64,000 nucleotides of DNA from Siniperca chuatsi. Taxonomy: Eukaryota; Chordata; Actinopteri; Centrarchiformes; Sinipercidae. The stretch covers positions 252,501 to 316,500 of the forward strand of contig NC_058058.1 of NCBI RefSeq assembly GCF_020085105.1. Reading direction: 5' to 3'. The notes under the pieces were generated by a model. It was not told the origin of the DNA. It saw only the letters and a program-made list of their open reading frames with translations, and did no database searches. The first letter of the stretch is position 1. Each line of letters opens with the position of its first letter. Positions 11,041 through 21,789 of the stretch are shown piece after piece. The position numbers and the translations under genes are program-made.

Positions 11041-12764
11041 TCTTTCTTCCTGCATTGCTACCACCTGCTTCTTTAAAGAGGACCTGCTGTGCTCATTTCC
11101 AGCTCTACATTTTTATTCTGGGATAGGGATTCCAAAATCCTTATTAATCTTATAGTGGCCCTTTATGCAGCCGCCTTTAGTTCATCCTCTGTCTGAAATT
11201 GGCCAAGTTCCAACCAGTTTAGGTGAGCCCCAGCGCCTCATCCTCTTGTCGGTGTGCTGACAACTACTACAGTAACCTAGCTTGGAAAATAGCGATATGG
11301 GGCTCTGAATTGGATGAATTTACTGTTTATCGGACCACAAATGAGACAAGAATTGGGTTGGAAAACGATAGACGCCGATGGAGCGGAGTGTTTCTGGGGA
11401 CCGGGCTTCAAAATATTTTCTGGTTTTCCCTCTGATGTCCTTTGATGTCCTTCAGCTGCTCTGCGTCAACTCTCTGTGATTTATGGAGTTTCCTGATGGA
11501 CAGATAGCTAGCTGCACAGCTAACAGAGCTAATGGTAGCTACTATGGTTAGCAGTAGTTAGCGGTTACTTTAGCAACAAGTAAAGCCACCTTTCCATCAC
11601 GAAACTAACTAACTTTCCTTCACAACCAAAAAAGCACTTTTCTGCGAAACTTGAAGAGTAGTCCTGAGCAGAGTAGTCTCGCATAGCCAGACCCATCCCC
11701 ACACTTCATTTAGCGCTATGAGCTATATTGACAAAAGAATTGCAGTAAAAGCACAAACAAATAAGTCATCAATACAGGAGAGATGGTTTAGAAAGGTTGA
11801 TGATAATGACTATGACATCCAAGTTAGGCTGACGTCAGCTCGGCAGGAAAGTAGAAAAAACGTTGGAAACTGGGCTGTATTCAAAACCGCCCGCTATACT
11901 AGCAGTACGTACTGATTTGGCCAGAATGTAGCATGTAGCATGCAAACAAAAGCAAACAATTAAGCCAAAAATACATTAAGCCAAAATCGGATACTCTACT
12001 GTGTCCCACGATGCAAAGCGCTGGAAAGGTCACAACGGTTATTTTTTAAAACTTAATCTTTATTTAATCAGGCAGACTCAACAACCGGTCACCCCGCATC
12101 AGTGCTGGACAAGCAGGAATAACTGCTCTGTCCCTAATAACAAAAAATTCAACTTAACGTTATATTAACGTCGCATTGTTTTCTTATTGACACGTTGCTG
12201 TGATATCAAACGTTAGCTTAGCAGGCTTAGCTTAAACATTTTGGCTTTGTTATGGGTAAGGTTGGTAGGACTGTAGCCTTGTTCTCCTTACACAAGATTA
12301 AATTCGAAAACAAAAGGTTAGTATTGTGCTATTTACATTTATATTCCTCCTATTATTTACTTCTGCTTTCCAAAACCGGAAACCGGCTAAACCTGGTCTA
12401 GCATGCAGCACGTAGTAGTTAATACAGCACTGGTCAGAGCTGAGCTTTCTGCCCACACGGATCACTTTTACCTCGTTATTTGAAACTTTGGCCCAATTAA
12501 TATGAACATCCGACATTGTAACAGTATATATATCACAGAAAATAAGGAAAATATGTTACTTCCGTTACCAATCGCATAACCAACACCGCCGCCAGGATAC
12601 CTGGTGCACTGCGGCGTCAGGAGCACAGGACACCACACACCTGATCTCCATCCGACCCTGCGGCCGTCCGGGCGCTGAGGGCAGACGGGCTCGCTTCGGG
12701 GAGAATAATGACAATATATGAAGCTGAACCTTGGACGGAGGTCTGTGGGTAACGTGTCACATGA
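11041..12764. other. gene A intron, mostly unrecognised, with DNA-transposon-like pieces
   Basis: No coding exon recognised. A segment near 11,868-11,950 reads GGGCTGTATTCAAAACCGC followed by TAGCATG-type repeats and resembles the end of a non-autonomous DNA element; a partner-like segment lies near 12,365-12,430. The short ORFs here show no family motif. Confidence 0.35.
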
Positions 12765-13490
12765 CTATTTTCTCGACTGATTGTTTAGTTTATGAAACGT
12801 CAGAAAGTCGTGAACGATCCTCGTCACAACTTCCCAGAGCCCAAAGTGATTATTTCCAAAACCAAAATATATTTAATTTACTATCAAATTGTCTTTGACT
12901 CGTCTTAATCAGAAAACTGTGAAACGACTGCAGACTGTACAGGACTCAGCTGCTCGGCTGTAAACCAGGACCAGGTGCGACCACATCACACCTGGTTCAG
13001 CCTCTTTACATTGGCTCCCTGTTGGTTTCAGGACTGATTTTAAGATCTTGTTGATTACTTTAAGGCTCTTCATGGCTCCAGACTGTATTTTAGACCTTGT
13101 AATCCCTCATGAACCTTCACGTAGTCTGAGATCTTCGGGCAGGGGTCTCCTGTCTGTCCCTGAGTCCAGGATGGAAACTAAGGGGGACAGAGCTTTGGCC
13201 ATCAGGGCCCCGAGGCTCTGGATCAACCTGCCCGAAGACATCAGGCTGTCTGAGTCAGAGTCTTCGTTTAAGCAGATCCTGATTTTACCTGAACTGTTCA
13301 TTTCTTTATATCTCGTCATTCACTGCGGAGTTTTATTTCTCCTGTTGTGAAGCGCTTTGTACTTTGTTCTGATAAGAGCTCTGTAAATAAAGTTTTATTA
13401 TTATATTATTAATAAATGATAAAAACGAGCTATTCGATTATCAAAAGACTTTAAGTTTCTTCCCATCGACTAATCAATGAATCGTTTCGC
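12765..13490. mobile_element. hAT-type MITE split by a LINE insertion
   Basis: The left part (12,765-12,900) reads ATTTTCTCGACTGATTG, ATGAAACGTCAGAAAGTCG and ACCAAAATATATTTAATTTA. The right part (13,415-13,490) reads TTCGATTATCAAAAGACTTT and CGACTAATCAATGAATCGTT. These are consecutive parts of the same MITE family seen at 5.3 kb and 52.9 kb. An L2 3' end lies between them, so the LINE landed in the MITE. Confidence 0.6.
12905..13405 (+). mobile_element. L2-like LINE 3' end fragment
   Basis: The translation includes LQTVQDSAARL-like sequence, LHWLPV (TTGGCTCCCTGTTGG), a YKALHG-like region and the frame 13,048-13,350 with EPSRSLRSSGRGLLSVPESR and RLWINLPEDIRLSES. It matches the C-terminal end of teleost L2-type ORF2. 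It ends in GTAAATAAAGTTTTATTATT. Frameshifted and 5'-truncated. Confidence 0.7.
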
Positions 13491-13507
13491 TCCACACAGA
13501 TGAGAAC

Positions 13508-13690
13508 TGTGTTGTTTGTTTGTGTGTTTGTTTGTTTGTGTGTTTGTTTGTTTGTATGTGTTGTTTGTTTGTGTGTTTGTGTGTGTGTTTGTTTGTTTGT
13601 GTGTTTGTGTGTGTGTTTGTTTGTGTGTGTGTGTGTTTGTTTGTGTGTGTGTTTGTTTGTGTGTGTGTGTGTTTGTTTGTGTGTTTGTTG
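13508..13690. repeat. (TTTG)n/(TG)n microsatellite
   Basis: Alternating TTTGTTTG and TGTGTG runs. Overlapping open frames on both strands are artefacts of the repeat. Confidence 0.95.
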
Positions 13691-13925
13691 CCAGAGCAGT
13701 TACCATGGTGATCTAACTAACCCGCTGAGACACGCGGGTTAAAGGTGAGCTAGTTTCCTGATAACAGAAGCCCAAAGATCGCAGCTAACCTGCTAAGCTA
13801 ACGTTAGCCTCGCGCTCCGGGCTGCAGGTCCGACTGAAACTGAAACACAACGAATAATTAACGTTCAAAGTGAAGTAAAAGCTCCAGATGTCACCGAGAC
13901 GAACCGAATCATCTGACGGAAACGC

Positions 13926-14219
13926 GCTAACGTTAGCTTAGCAACATCAGCAGAGCAGTAAAGCTGTTCCCAGCTGATCACAAACCTGTTCTCCTCAGCT
14001 TCCTTTCCGGGTTTAAAGCCACATCCGGCAGTTCACGGTGTCGGTCCATCTCTGCCCCGTTTAACGAACTGAAGTCGGTGTTTCTGCCGTTATTTGGATT
14101 CTGCTAACGGTTCCCTCTGCTAACCGAGCTCAGCGTCACACCTCTCACTTCCGGGGACGGGTTTCAAAATAAAACTCACGGCGATGACCCAAAGTGTTTT
14201 CATATTAAAAGAAATATTA
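13926..14219 (-). promoter_or_regulatory. gene A promoter/first-exon region, inverted copy of gene B promoter
   Basis: About 295 bp that is nearly identical, in inverted orientation, to 23,341-23,637. Read on the minus strand it runs from AAACACTTTGGGTCATCGCC through CCCCGGAAGTGAGAGG (an ETS-type GGAAGTG site) to the coding first exon and a GTTTGTGATCAGC donor region. No TATA box is visible. The position immediately upstream of a coding exon and the conservation between two genes argue for a promoter; transcription start is inferred. Confidence 0.65.
13986..14049 (-). CDS. zinc-finger gene A, first coding exon
   Basis: ATG at 14,049 opens a 64-base exon (21 codons plus one base) encoding MDRHRELPDVALNPERKLRR and one Thr, ending at AACAG|GTTTGT. 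The final G joins either the cassette exon or the last exon to form the Asp codon of DVQQ. The copy in gene B differs by only two residues (Val/Ala and Gly/Arg) and keeps start, frame and donor. This exon replaces the FiNZ exon used by gene C. I do not recognise a domain in it. Confidence 0.7.
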
Positions 14220-14594
14220 GGCTCGTTCGAGGTGAGCCAGGCCTGCGCAGAATCGATCACCGACGATCGCAGATCAATGCGTGCTCTGACATCATGCACG
14301 TGGGCCAACGATGACGTCACAGTGGCTGCGCCCTGGTTGCCCCCTCCCCGCCGCCATCATAAGTGACGTCAACAACGATGGTCTCTGCAGGTGAAAATGT
14401 GTCCCTGTTGAAGAAAAGCTGGTACTGAAGAGACCTGAGCTGCCATAAATCCTGTTACACCCACAAACCTTTATTTAACCTTTCGTTCAACTTGATGAAT
14501 CCTGTGTTTTTAACTATATGATCCACATTCCTCCGTTTCCACAGACCTGCAGACACTGATCTTCCTTTATCCATCGGCAAACTTACAAACATAT

Positions 14595-15250
14595 CATTTA
14601 TCATGACGGCGAACGCTCCCCTGAGGTGTCCGGATGGTTCTTCTGCTCAGAAAGTCCATAATCCAGTAGAAAACGTTCCCTCCGACTCCCATAATATGTA
14701 ATTTGATCATCAACCCCTCTCTCCGTAACGTATCCTGCTTTTTCCACATGAAAAAACACCGCAGCCACCGGCTTTTTTATCTGATCGTCCCGACACAACG
14801 CTGGATCCATCGCGCCGCTTCCTTTCCTAAATACACTTTGGTATGTAGCCCCCAAACCTCTCTTCTCCAAGAAAGACATTAACTTCTCACTGACCATACA
14901 CTCCATCAACTGACGTATATGTGACGTCAAGGCAATGCGCCTGTAGTTCACTGGTTTAATAATTATCGCTTCCTTCCAGCTCTCTGGGATTCACTTTATT
15001 ACATAACAACAACTTCTTTAGTCCTTTCAACGGATTTCATCTTTCCCTGGAGCAGTTTTCCCAGTTTTACTAACTTCTCCCATGTTAGATGGGACATTTT
15101 GTTCATCATTCTTCCCTCCTCAGATAAATTATTGGAGCTGTGGACTGTAACAAAAGTGTCCTTATTGGTTACTGCAACCTCATCTCCACTACTCAAAACA
15201 GGATAACCTCCTCCCTCCTGCCCCCACCCATCCTTTTAATCATCCCCTAC
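14595..15250 (-). mobile_element. I/Nimb-like LINE reverse-transcriptase fragment
   Basis: The minus strand encodes NYRRIALTSHIRQLMECM, a RT block of I/Nimb or Jockey-type elements (usually NYRPIALTSH), followed by SVFRKGSGAMDPALC and VAAVFFHVEKAGY, a corrupted form of the FFDVEKAYD block. Downstream codons are scrambled. Upstream, 14,999-15,196 supplies a short piece of the preceding linker. A fragment only. Confidence 0.65.
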
Positions 15251-15419
15251 ACCTGTACTGCCCGAGTGGTGTTCCCGCAGAACTGAAGAGGCAAATCTGC
15301 AGAATAAAGAAACGCTCGAGGCAACTTGTCTTTCTGTAGGTTTACTTCAAGCGTCTGACTCTCAGCAGCAGAACATACATCAGTATAATCTGCTCTGAAT
15401 GAGTCCAGAGGGAGAGGAG

Positions 15420-16455
15420 CATCAGTTCTTTACCCGGTCTTCAGGGTCAGGCTCCTCAGTGACCCTGATCAGTTCTTTACCCGGTCTTCAGGGTCGGGCT
15501 CCTCAGTGTCCCTGATCAGTTCTTTACCCGGTCTTCAGGGTCGGGCTCCTCAGTGACCCTGATCAGTTCTTTACCCGGTCTTCAGGGTCGGGCTCCTCAG
15601 TGACCCTGATCAGTTCTTTACCCGGTCTTCAGGGTCGGGCTCCTCAGTGACCCTGATCAGTTCTTTACCCGGTCTTCAGGGTCGGGCTCCTCAGTGACCC
15701 TGATCAGTTCTTTACCCGGTCTTCAGGGTCGGGCTCCTCAGTGACCCTGATCAGTTCTTTACCCAGTCTTCAGGGTCAGGCTCCTCAGTGTCCCTGATCA
15801 GTTCTTTATCCGGTCTTCAGGGTCAGGCTCCTCAGTGTCCCTGATCAGTTCTTTATCCGGTCTTCAGGGTCAGGCTCCTCAGTGTCCTTGATCAGTTCTT
15901 TACCCGGTCTTCAGGGTCGGGCTACTCAGTGACCCTGATCAGTTCTTTACCCGGTCTTCAGGGTCGGGCTCCTCAGTGACCCTGATCAGTTCTTTACCCG
16001 GTCTTCAGGGTCAGGCTCCTCAGTGTCCTTGATCAGTTCTTTATCCAGTCTTCAGGGTCAGGCTCCTCAGTGTCCCTGATCAGTTCTTTACCCGGTCTTC
16101 AGGGTCAGGCTCCTCAGTGTCCCTGATCAGTTCTTTACCCGGTCTTCAGGGTCAGGCTCCTCAGTGACCCTGATCAGTTCTTTACCCGGTCTTCAGGGTC
16201 AGGCTCCTCAGTGTCCCTGATCAGTTCTTTACCCAGTCTTCAGGGTCAGGCTCCTCAGTGTCCTTGATCAGTTCTTTACCCAGTCTTCAGGGTCAGGCTC
16301 CTCAGTGTCCTTGATCAGTTCTTTACCCAGTCTTCAGGGTCAGGCTCCTCAGTGTCCCTGATCAGTTCTTTACCCAGTCTTCAGGGTCAGGCTCCTCAGT
16401 GTCCCTGATCAGTTCTTTACCCAGTCTTCGGGGTCGGGCTCCTCAGTGTCCCTGA
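15420..16455. repeat. 47-bp satellite, about 22 copies
   Basis: The unit begins GATCAGTTCTTTACCCGGTC and continues TTCAGGGTCGGGCTCCTCAG plus TGACCCT. Periodicity is exactly 47 bp. Variants are patterned: left-hand units carry CCCGGT and GGTCGGG, whereas units towards the right carry CCCAGT and GGTCAGG, and GACCCT alternates with TCCCT. No spacers and no coding frame run through it. Confidence 0.95.
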
Positions 16456-17605
16456 AGTCTGGACACAACAGTTAACGGCATGTTTCATGGTTCCATCTCA
16501 TCATCATCAGTGACCTGTTCTCATCACGCAGTCCAAACAGTCATACACAGGTCAAGCAGTGATGTGCCTGGTACACAAAGAGTCATATATGAGTCATATC
16601 AGAGTCCTTTGTATGTTTACAATCATGCGGTCCATTTGTTCTTGCCGTTACAGCACTTTCTCCTATATGTCCGTCTTCTTGTTCTTCTTACCACAATGCT
16701 TTATTTCTGTTTCTCACTTATCCTCCCACCATGGCACTGCTTTCCTCTTTACCTTTACTTTTAGGAATGCTTTATAATGCAGCTGATATTACGCCTTGCT
16801 TCATTTTATTGTCATATGTTTCTATGTCTATATTGTCATCAGTCTGATTTATGTATCTGTCACAAATCTGCTCTCTCTCTTTTCTGTTTGTTACATTTGC
16901 GAGATTAAATATTAAACATCACAAACCACATCTCACATGCTCATTAAGATGATTAATACAGTGGAATTTATGTGCAAAGCAGCCATTATTCTCTGGCTAC
17001 ATGTCACGTAACAGTAACTGCTAATGAAAAATTATTCACACTGAGTCAAAGTTCACTTCTGATAAATGTATTGGTTATTTATTGGACGATTGCAGTAAAG
17101 CATAAGAAATACATTCTGCAAACTACAGGCAGCCTCCAGGTGGATCGAACAGGACATGAATATTTCTGGGACTTCCTGTATTTTCTTTGAAGGCTGCTGG
17201 AAACTGTCCGACTTGGCTGCAGCTTTCTGTCACCGCCCCCTGCTACTGACCCCTGACCTCGTCCACTTTCCAGGCGAGGCGCAGTTCATGTCCAACAAGC
17301 CTACAATTATAACTGTTGAGACTGCAGACATGATTAACCAATAAAAAACAAACTGAATAATCGTGGATTGACCTTAAGTTTCACCAGAATCTCTTACGGC
17401 CGTTGTGGCTACCTTTACCAAGCTAGCTTGTTTAGCTTGTCAACGAGACGTATTATTGCTTTCCTTATAGTTACTATTATTTTTTTTATATTAATATTAT
17501 TACCACTTCCATTACTATTACTTTACTTCTCTATGTGGAGCTTGCATTGTGCTACTGTATGTTCTCTTTCCTCCTGCTCTCTCTGCCCTCTGTTTCTTCT
17601 CGTTC
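16456..17605. other. intergenic, nothing recognised
   Basis: No coding exon, RNA gene or structured repeat stands out. Short ORFs here have no motif. AT-rich runs around 17,450-17,530 resemble the low-complexity 3' UTR of the L2 element at 9.8-9.95 kb and may be a diverged piece of one. Confidence 0.3.
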
Positions 17606-19260
17606 TCAATTCAATTTTTTTAATTCAAAGAGCTTTATTGGCATATTAATTTCATGAGACAGTGAAGATGCCACGGAGAGGTGGTAATAGGGACAGAATC
17701 TGTCTCCAAAGGGAGGCGTATTGGATACACTTCTTTGACACCCTCATTCTGAATGGGATGAATGAGGAGATTTCATTTACCTGTTTCTTATGAAATGAAT
17801 ATAATGTATGTTGTGTTTTTCATGTTTTAGTATCCTAGACCATGATACTCTGTGCCTGGAAAGATTGTGGCTCCCCCTATTGGGATGCACTTGTTGTGCT
17901 GGTTGCGGTTCCCTATAATTAACCCCACCTGTATAGGATATTGTTTGTGAAATTGCCAGCCTCTCAAAATGAGATGCAAATGCCCTTAAAATGAAAATAT
18001 AATTTATTGCAATTATTGCTGGGACAATATATCGTCCAACAAAAGTAGTTATGAGCAGGCCTGTGTGTGTGATAGGCTGTCAAGATAATTATTTGTCATA
18101 TTCAGTGATGTTGTGTAAACTGTGTCCCTCAGTTTGTGACATGCAGTCACATGTTGTGCAGCTCAGTTAGCTGCACGTCCTCCTCCTAATAGAATCTGTT
18201 GCTTTTTAATGTCATTTAGTTCTGTGAAGTTTCGGATTAACAAATCAAATTTCTTAAAGTATTCCACAATCATATTATTATATTTGTCACATTTTAAGAG
18301 GAAGTGCATCTCTGTCTCTACCTCAGCTGTCTGTATTTGGTCAGGATCTGTCTGTGGTCATTGAGCCTGTATTTGGTCAGGATCTGTCTGTGTCACTGAG
18401 CCTGTATTTGGTCAGGATCTGTCTGTGGTCACTGAGTCTGTATTTGGTCAGGATCTGTCTGTGGTCATTGAGCCTGTATTTGGTCAGGATCTGTCTGTGT
18501 TCACTGAGCCTGTATTTGGTCAGGATCTGTCTGTGGTCACTGAGCCTGTATTTGGTCAGGATCTGTCTGTGGTCACTGAGTCTGTATTTGGTCAGGATCT
18601 GTCTGTGGTCACTGAGCCTGTATTTGGTCAGGATCTGTCTGTGGTCATTGAGCCTGTATTTGGTCAGGATCTGACTGTGGTCATTGAGCCTGTATTTGGT
18701 CAGGATCTGTCTGTGTTCACTGAGTCTGTATTTGGTCAGGATCTGTCTGTGTTCACTGAGTCTGTATTTGGTCAGGATCTGTCTGTGGTCATTGAGCCTG
18801 TATTTAGTCAGGATCTGTCTGTGGTCACTGAGCCTGTATTTGGTCAGGATCTGTCTGTGGTCATTGAGTCTGTATTTGGTCAGGATCTGTCTGTGGTCAC
18901 TGAGCCTGTATTTGGTCAGGATCTGTCTGTGGTCATTGAGCCTGTATTTGGTCAGGATCGGTCTCTGCGTTGTGTCTCTGACAGTAAAGAGATACTCCAG
19001 TTTATATTCATGGTTTAGGGCCAGATAGCAATTAAGTTTGTTATGAGTTTTGGTTTGATTTGTCCACTGTTCCAAATAGGCATCTTTTGTTAATTTAATA
19101 ATTTGGTTTATTCTGATTATTGGTTGGAAAGCAGTGCTGGTCTGAACAGTATTGGGTGTTATTTGATCAGTAAGTCTCAGGATCAGCTGACAGAAGGGAC
19201 TCTTTTGGGGGTTAAGTTATTTGGGTTTGTAGTGCCTGAAATCTCAGTGTGTCTTTGGGT
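17606..19260 (-). mobile_element. L2/Maui-like LINE C-terminus and 3' end, with internal 36-bp expansion
   Basis: Minus-strand copy of the same family as 1-1495. The 3' end is at about 17,606, where the minus strand reads GCCAATAAAGCTCTTTGAAT. Upstream the reading frame gives EVETEMHFLLKCDKYNNIV, then a long tandem repeat, then YLALNHEYKLEYLFTVRD, EQWTNQTKTH and QHCFPTNNQ, in the order found in the first copy. A 232-codon frame (18,377-19,075) remains open through 16 repeat units. The rest is broken by stops. Confidence 0.75.
18330..18960 (-). repeat. 36-bp minisatellite inside a LINE reading frame
   Basis: About 17 tandem copies of a 36-bp unit that reads RQILTKYRLSDH on the minus strand, with SDH/NDH/SEH variants. 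The first LINE copy has a single equivalent, RQILTKCRLSVH, at about 1,441-1,480. The array therefore arose by expansion of LINE coding sequence, and the unit length kept the frame open. One unit near 18,390 has lost a base. Confidence 0.93.
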
Positions 19261-19319
19261 TTCAATTTGAGATGTAACCAAAATTTAACCCTCTCTCTTT
19301 CTCTCTCAATCGGAAGTAG

Positions 19320-19420
19320 CGGATGGTCGCCAACCCTGAATCTGGTTCTGCTCGAGGTTTTTCCTCTTAAAGGAAGTTTTTCCTTGCCACTGTAGCCAAG
19401 TTCTTGCTCAGCTGGATGGA
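19320..19420 (+). mobile_element. L2-like LINE 3' tail fragment
   Basis: Contains GGTTCTGCTCGAGGTTTTTC, CTCTTAAAGGAAGTTTTTCC and TTGCCACTGTAGCCAAG, the characteristic 3' tail of teleost L2-type LINEs. The same tail occurs at 22,690-22,760. Confidence 0.7.
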
Positions 19421-19789
19421 TTAACCAATTAAAAATGATACATTAATTTAAGTTCACATTCTGATCTGATGAGCTTCCTAGCTGCTGTACCTAGGAGATT
19501 GTTAGCTACAACAGCTACAGTCGCTGCAGAAGCTAACAGTAGCTAACAGTAGTGACAGCGTTTCCTGCAGGTCTGAAACAGCCTCCTGCAACAGAACCCA
19601 CTGTTTGTTTAGAAGAACGTCTCCTGACAGCCTGCGGTCACATACAGAATCATTTCACAACATTACAGCAGCCACAAAACCAGTTTTAACACCTTTGTTC
19701 TTTACATTTAAGACCTTTCAATACCTTCTAAGGACTTTTGTTTTTGGGCTTTTCAAGACCTGCAAATACTTAGGAAGGTTGGTGTACGG

Positions 19790-19866
19790 GTTTAAGACAA
19801 TGACCACGTCACTGCAAAGTCCTTGGTTTGAATCTGACATGGGACCTTTGTTGCAAGTTGTCAATT
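19790..19866 (+). mobile_element. tRNA-derived SINE fragment
   Basis: Reads CACGTCACTGCAAAGTCCTT followed by GGTTTGAATC, a pol III B-box-like sequence (consensus GGTTCGANTC), then TGGGACCTTTGTTGCA. This matches the tRNA-related head of common fish SINEs. It abuts the start of the decayed zinc-finger exon. Confidence 0.6.
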
Positions 19867-20621
19867 AAGTGGAAGCGCTGATTAAAACATTTATCACAAA
19901 ATGAGCAACTGAATGGTTTCTCTCCTGTGTGGATTTTCATGTGGATTTGCAGAGAGTACTTACAGCTAAATCTTTTTCCACACTCAGAGCAGCTCATTGG
20001 TTTCTTATCAGTATTACATCACTTACTGGGACGTTGTTATTTTTCAGAGAGTTCAAACCTGAATGAGGTTCTCTGGTCTCCTTCCAGTCATCACTGTCTT
20101 CAGTCTCAGAGGAGTCTTCAGTCTTGTCACCAGTATGTGGTTCTAAATGTGTATCTGGATCAGAGATCCTGGCTGGTCCTGGTCCTCCACAGTCCTCTCA
20201 ATCAGCTCCTGTTTCCATCTGTCCAGCTGAGCTGCTGAAGCTGCGAGGCCTGACGACCGACACACTGGTGGGTTTTGAGCTGATTAAGCCAAGTGAATCT
20301 TGTGTTTCTCTCCTGTATGAACGGCCATGTGTTCTGTCAGACTGCCCTTCTGTGTAAATCTTTTACCACAAACAGAACAAATAAATGCTTTCTCTCCTGT
20401 GTGAATCCTCATGTGTATCTTCAGACTTGTCTTGCAGCCTATTCCTTGACCACACTCAGAGCAGCTAAACAGGTTTTCACCACTATTTTATGTTATATTA
20501 CTTAATGGGACTTCTTTATTATTGTGAGAGTTTAAACCTGACTGAGGGTCTCTGGTCTCCTCCCCGTCATCATCCCTGTCTTCAGTCTCAGGTTCAGAAG
20601 CGTCAGACAGCTGCTGGACGT
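19867..20621 (-). pseudogene. C2H2 zinc-finger pseudogene (family of genes A-C)
   Basis: Starts at the familiar TGTCCTGCAG acceptor (exon start 20,621) with DVQQL, then jumps by deletion to the SEPETEDRDDDGEETRDPQS linker. Pieces of about four fingers follow ([20 protein letters not shown], then [20 protein letters not shown]), then a linker copy, then [20 protein letters not shown]. Stops (for example the TAA after SNIT near 20,500) and several frameshifts break it. No first exon of its own is visible. The 3' end runs into a SINE fragment. Confidence 0.85.
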
Positions 20622-20984
20622 CTGCAGGACACACTGAAATACAGACACAGAGGCATTATGGGAGAAATGATGTGACATTCACTGACTCAAAGAGAAAAGT
20701 TACCATAGTAACCAAAGACGCTACAGTAAAAAAAAAAAAAACAATACTTAAATCAATAATAGTGAGTTTGTATCATCATAAATAGAAAAGATTCAGTAAA
20801 ATGACCATTAATGATGTGACTGCTTTGTTCAGGATGTTCATGTAGTTCAGCTGTTTCCTCTGATGAACAACCAACATGTCACCTGCTGTAATGAACTTCT
20901 GCAGGTAAATGAAGGAGGTGAAACCGGTACGACAGTCAAGACCTAAATTCTGATTTATAACAGTGCGCATGCGCGTCCCACGCC

Positions 20985-21748
20985 GATCTTCCTTTATAAA
21001 TCACAATCAACTCAAAATTTGGCGTACATGAATGAGCTGTTTGTCCCACCCTTTCATTGCCGATAGTTGCCTATAAATGAAACGCCCCTAATCAATATGA
21101 ATCCATACTGACTGCATGAAGACAAAGATGGCAAATTCTGACAGAAAAGCTAGAAAAAAAAAATTCACCCAGCGTGAGACTGAAGTGGACTGTGGGCATT
21201 ACAAACGCTAAAGAGGTCGGACCCTCTCTGAGATGAAAAAGAAGTGGTTCGAGAAAAGCCAAAAGGCGCCTAGCCTTACAGGGACAGTGTTTGTGCCACG
21301 GGCGGGGGAAAGGAGACACCGGAGCTCGACCCTCGCCAAGTCAGATTCACGTTCTGTATGAACCAAGCGGCAACATCCGGGGCTGAAAAATGGTGGTTTC
21401 ATCAACACCTTCGGCCCGCCTCAGCTCCACCTCTTTGCCCATTTCTGGATTAGCCGGAGTCAGGGACTACCAAGTTGGCGACGGCCGGAGCCACCGGAGC
21501 CACCGGAGCCACCGGAGCCGCCCACTTTGAGCTTCACAACAGCTCTTCAGAAACTTCTGGGTGACGTCACGGACACTACGTCAATGTTATATACAGTCTA
21601 TGGTCTGAACATACTCATGACAAAAACAACAGTTTACTGTGGAGGGCCGCACATTCTCCCGTTGTGTTTGTTTTTTATGAATCCCAAAGTTTGCTTCGTA
21701 AGTGGCGTTCGCCTTCTTTTGTGTCTACGAAACGTTTATAAATGAGGC
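20985..21748 (+). mobile_element. Harbinger-type element remnant with Myb-like protein start
   Basis: A frame near 21,129 reads MANSDRKARKKKFTQRETEV, the start of the Myb/SANT-like DNA-binding protein of fish Harbinger elements. It is followed after a deletion and stop by RTLSEMKKKWFEKSQK, the end of the SANT helix region. The right end TTTATAAATGAGGCCCC is a typical terminus, and the left end near 20,989 (TTCCTTTATAAATCA) is a diverged counterpart. The sequence TTATATACAGTCTATGG at 21,587 belongs to a second inserted repeat. Dead. Confidence 0.55.
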
Positions 21749-21789
21749 CCCCTGGTCTTATGTGGTCTAGATGTAGAAAAAGCTGTGAA

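Noticed and set aside
15420..16455. CRISPR-like array
   Set aside because: Units are contiguous with no unique spacers, and the genome is vertebrate.
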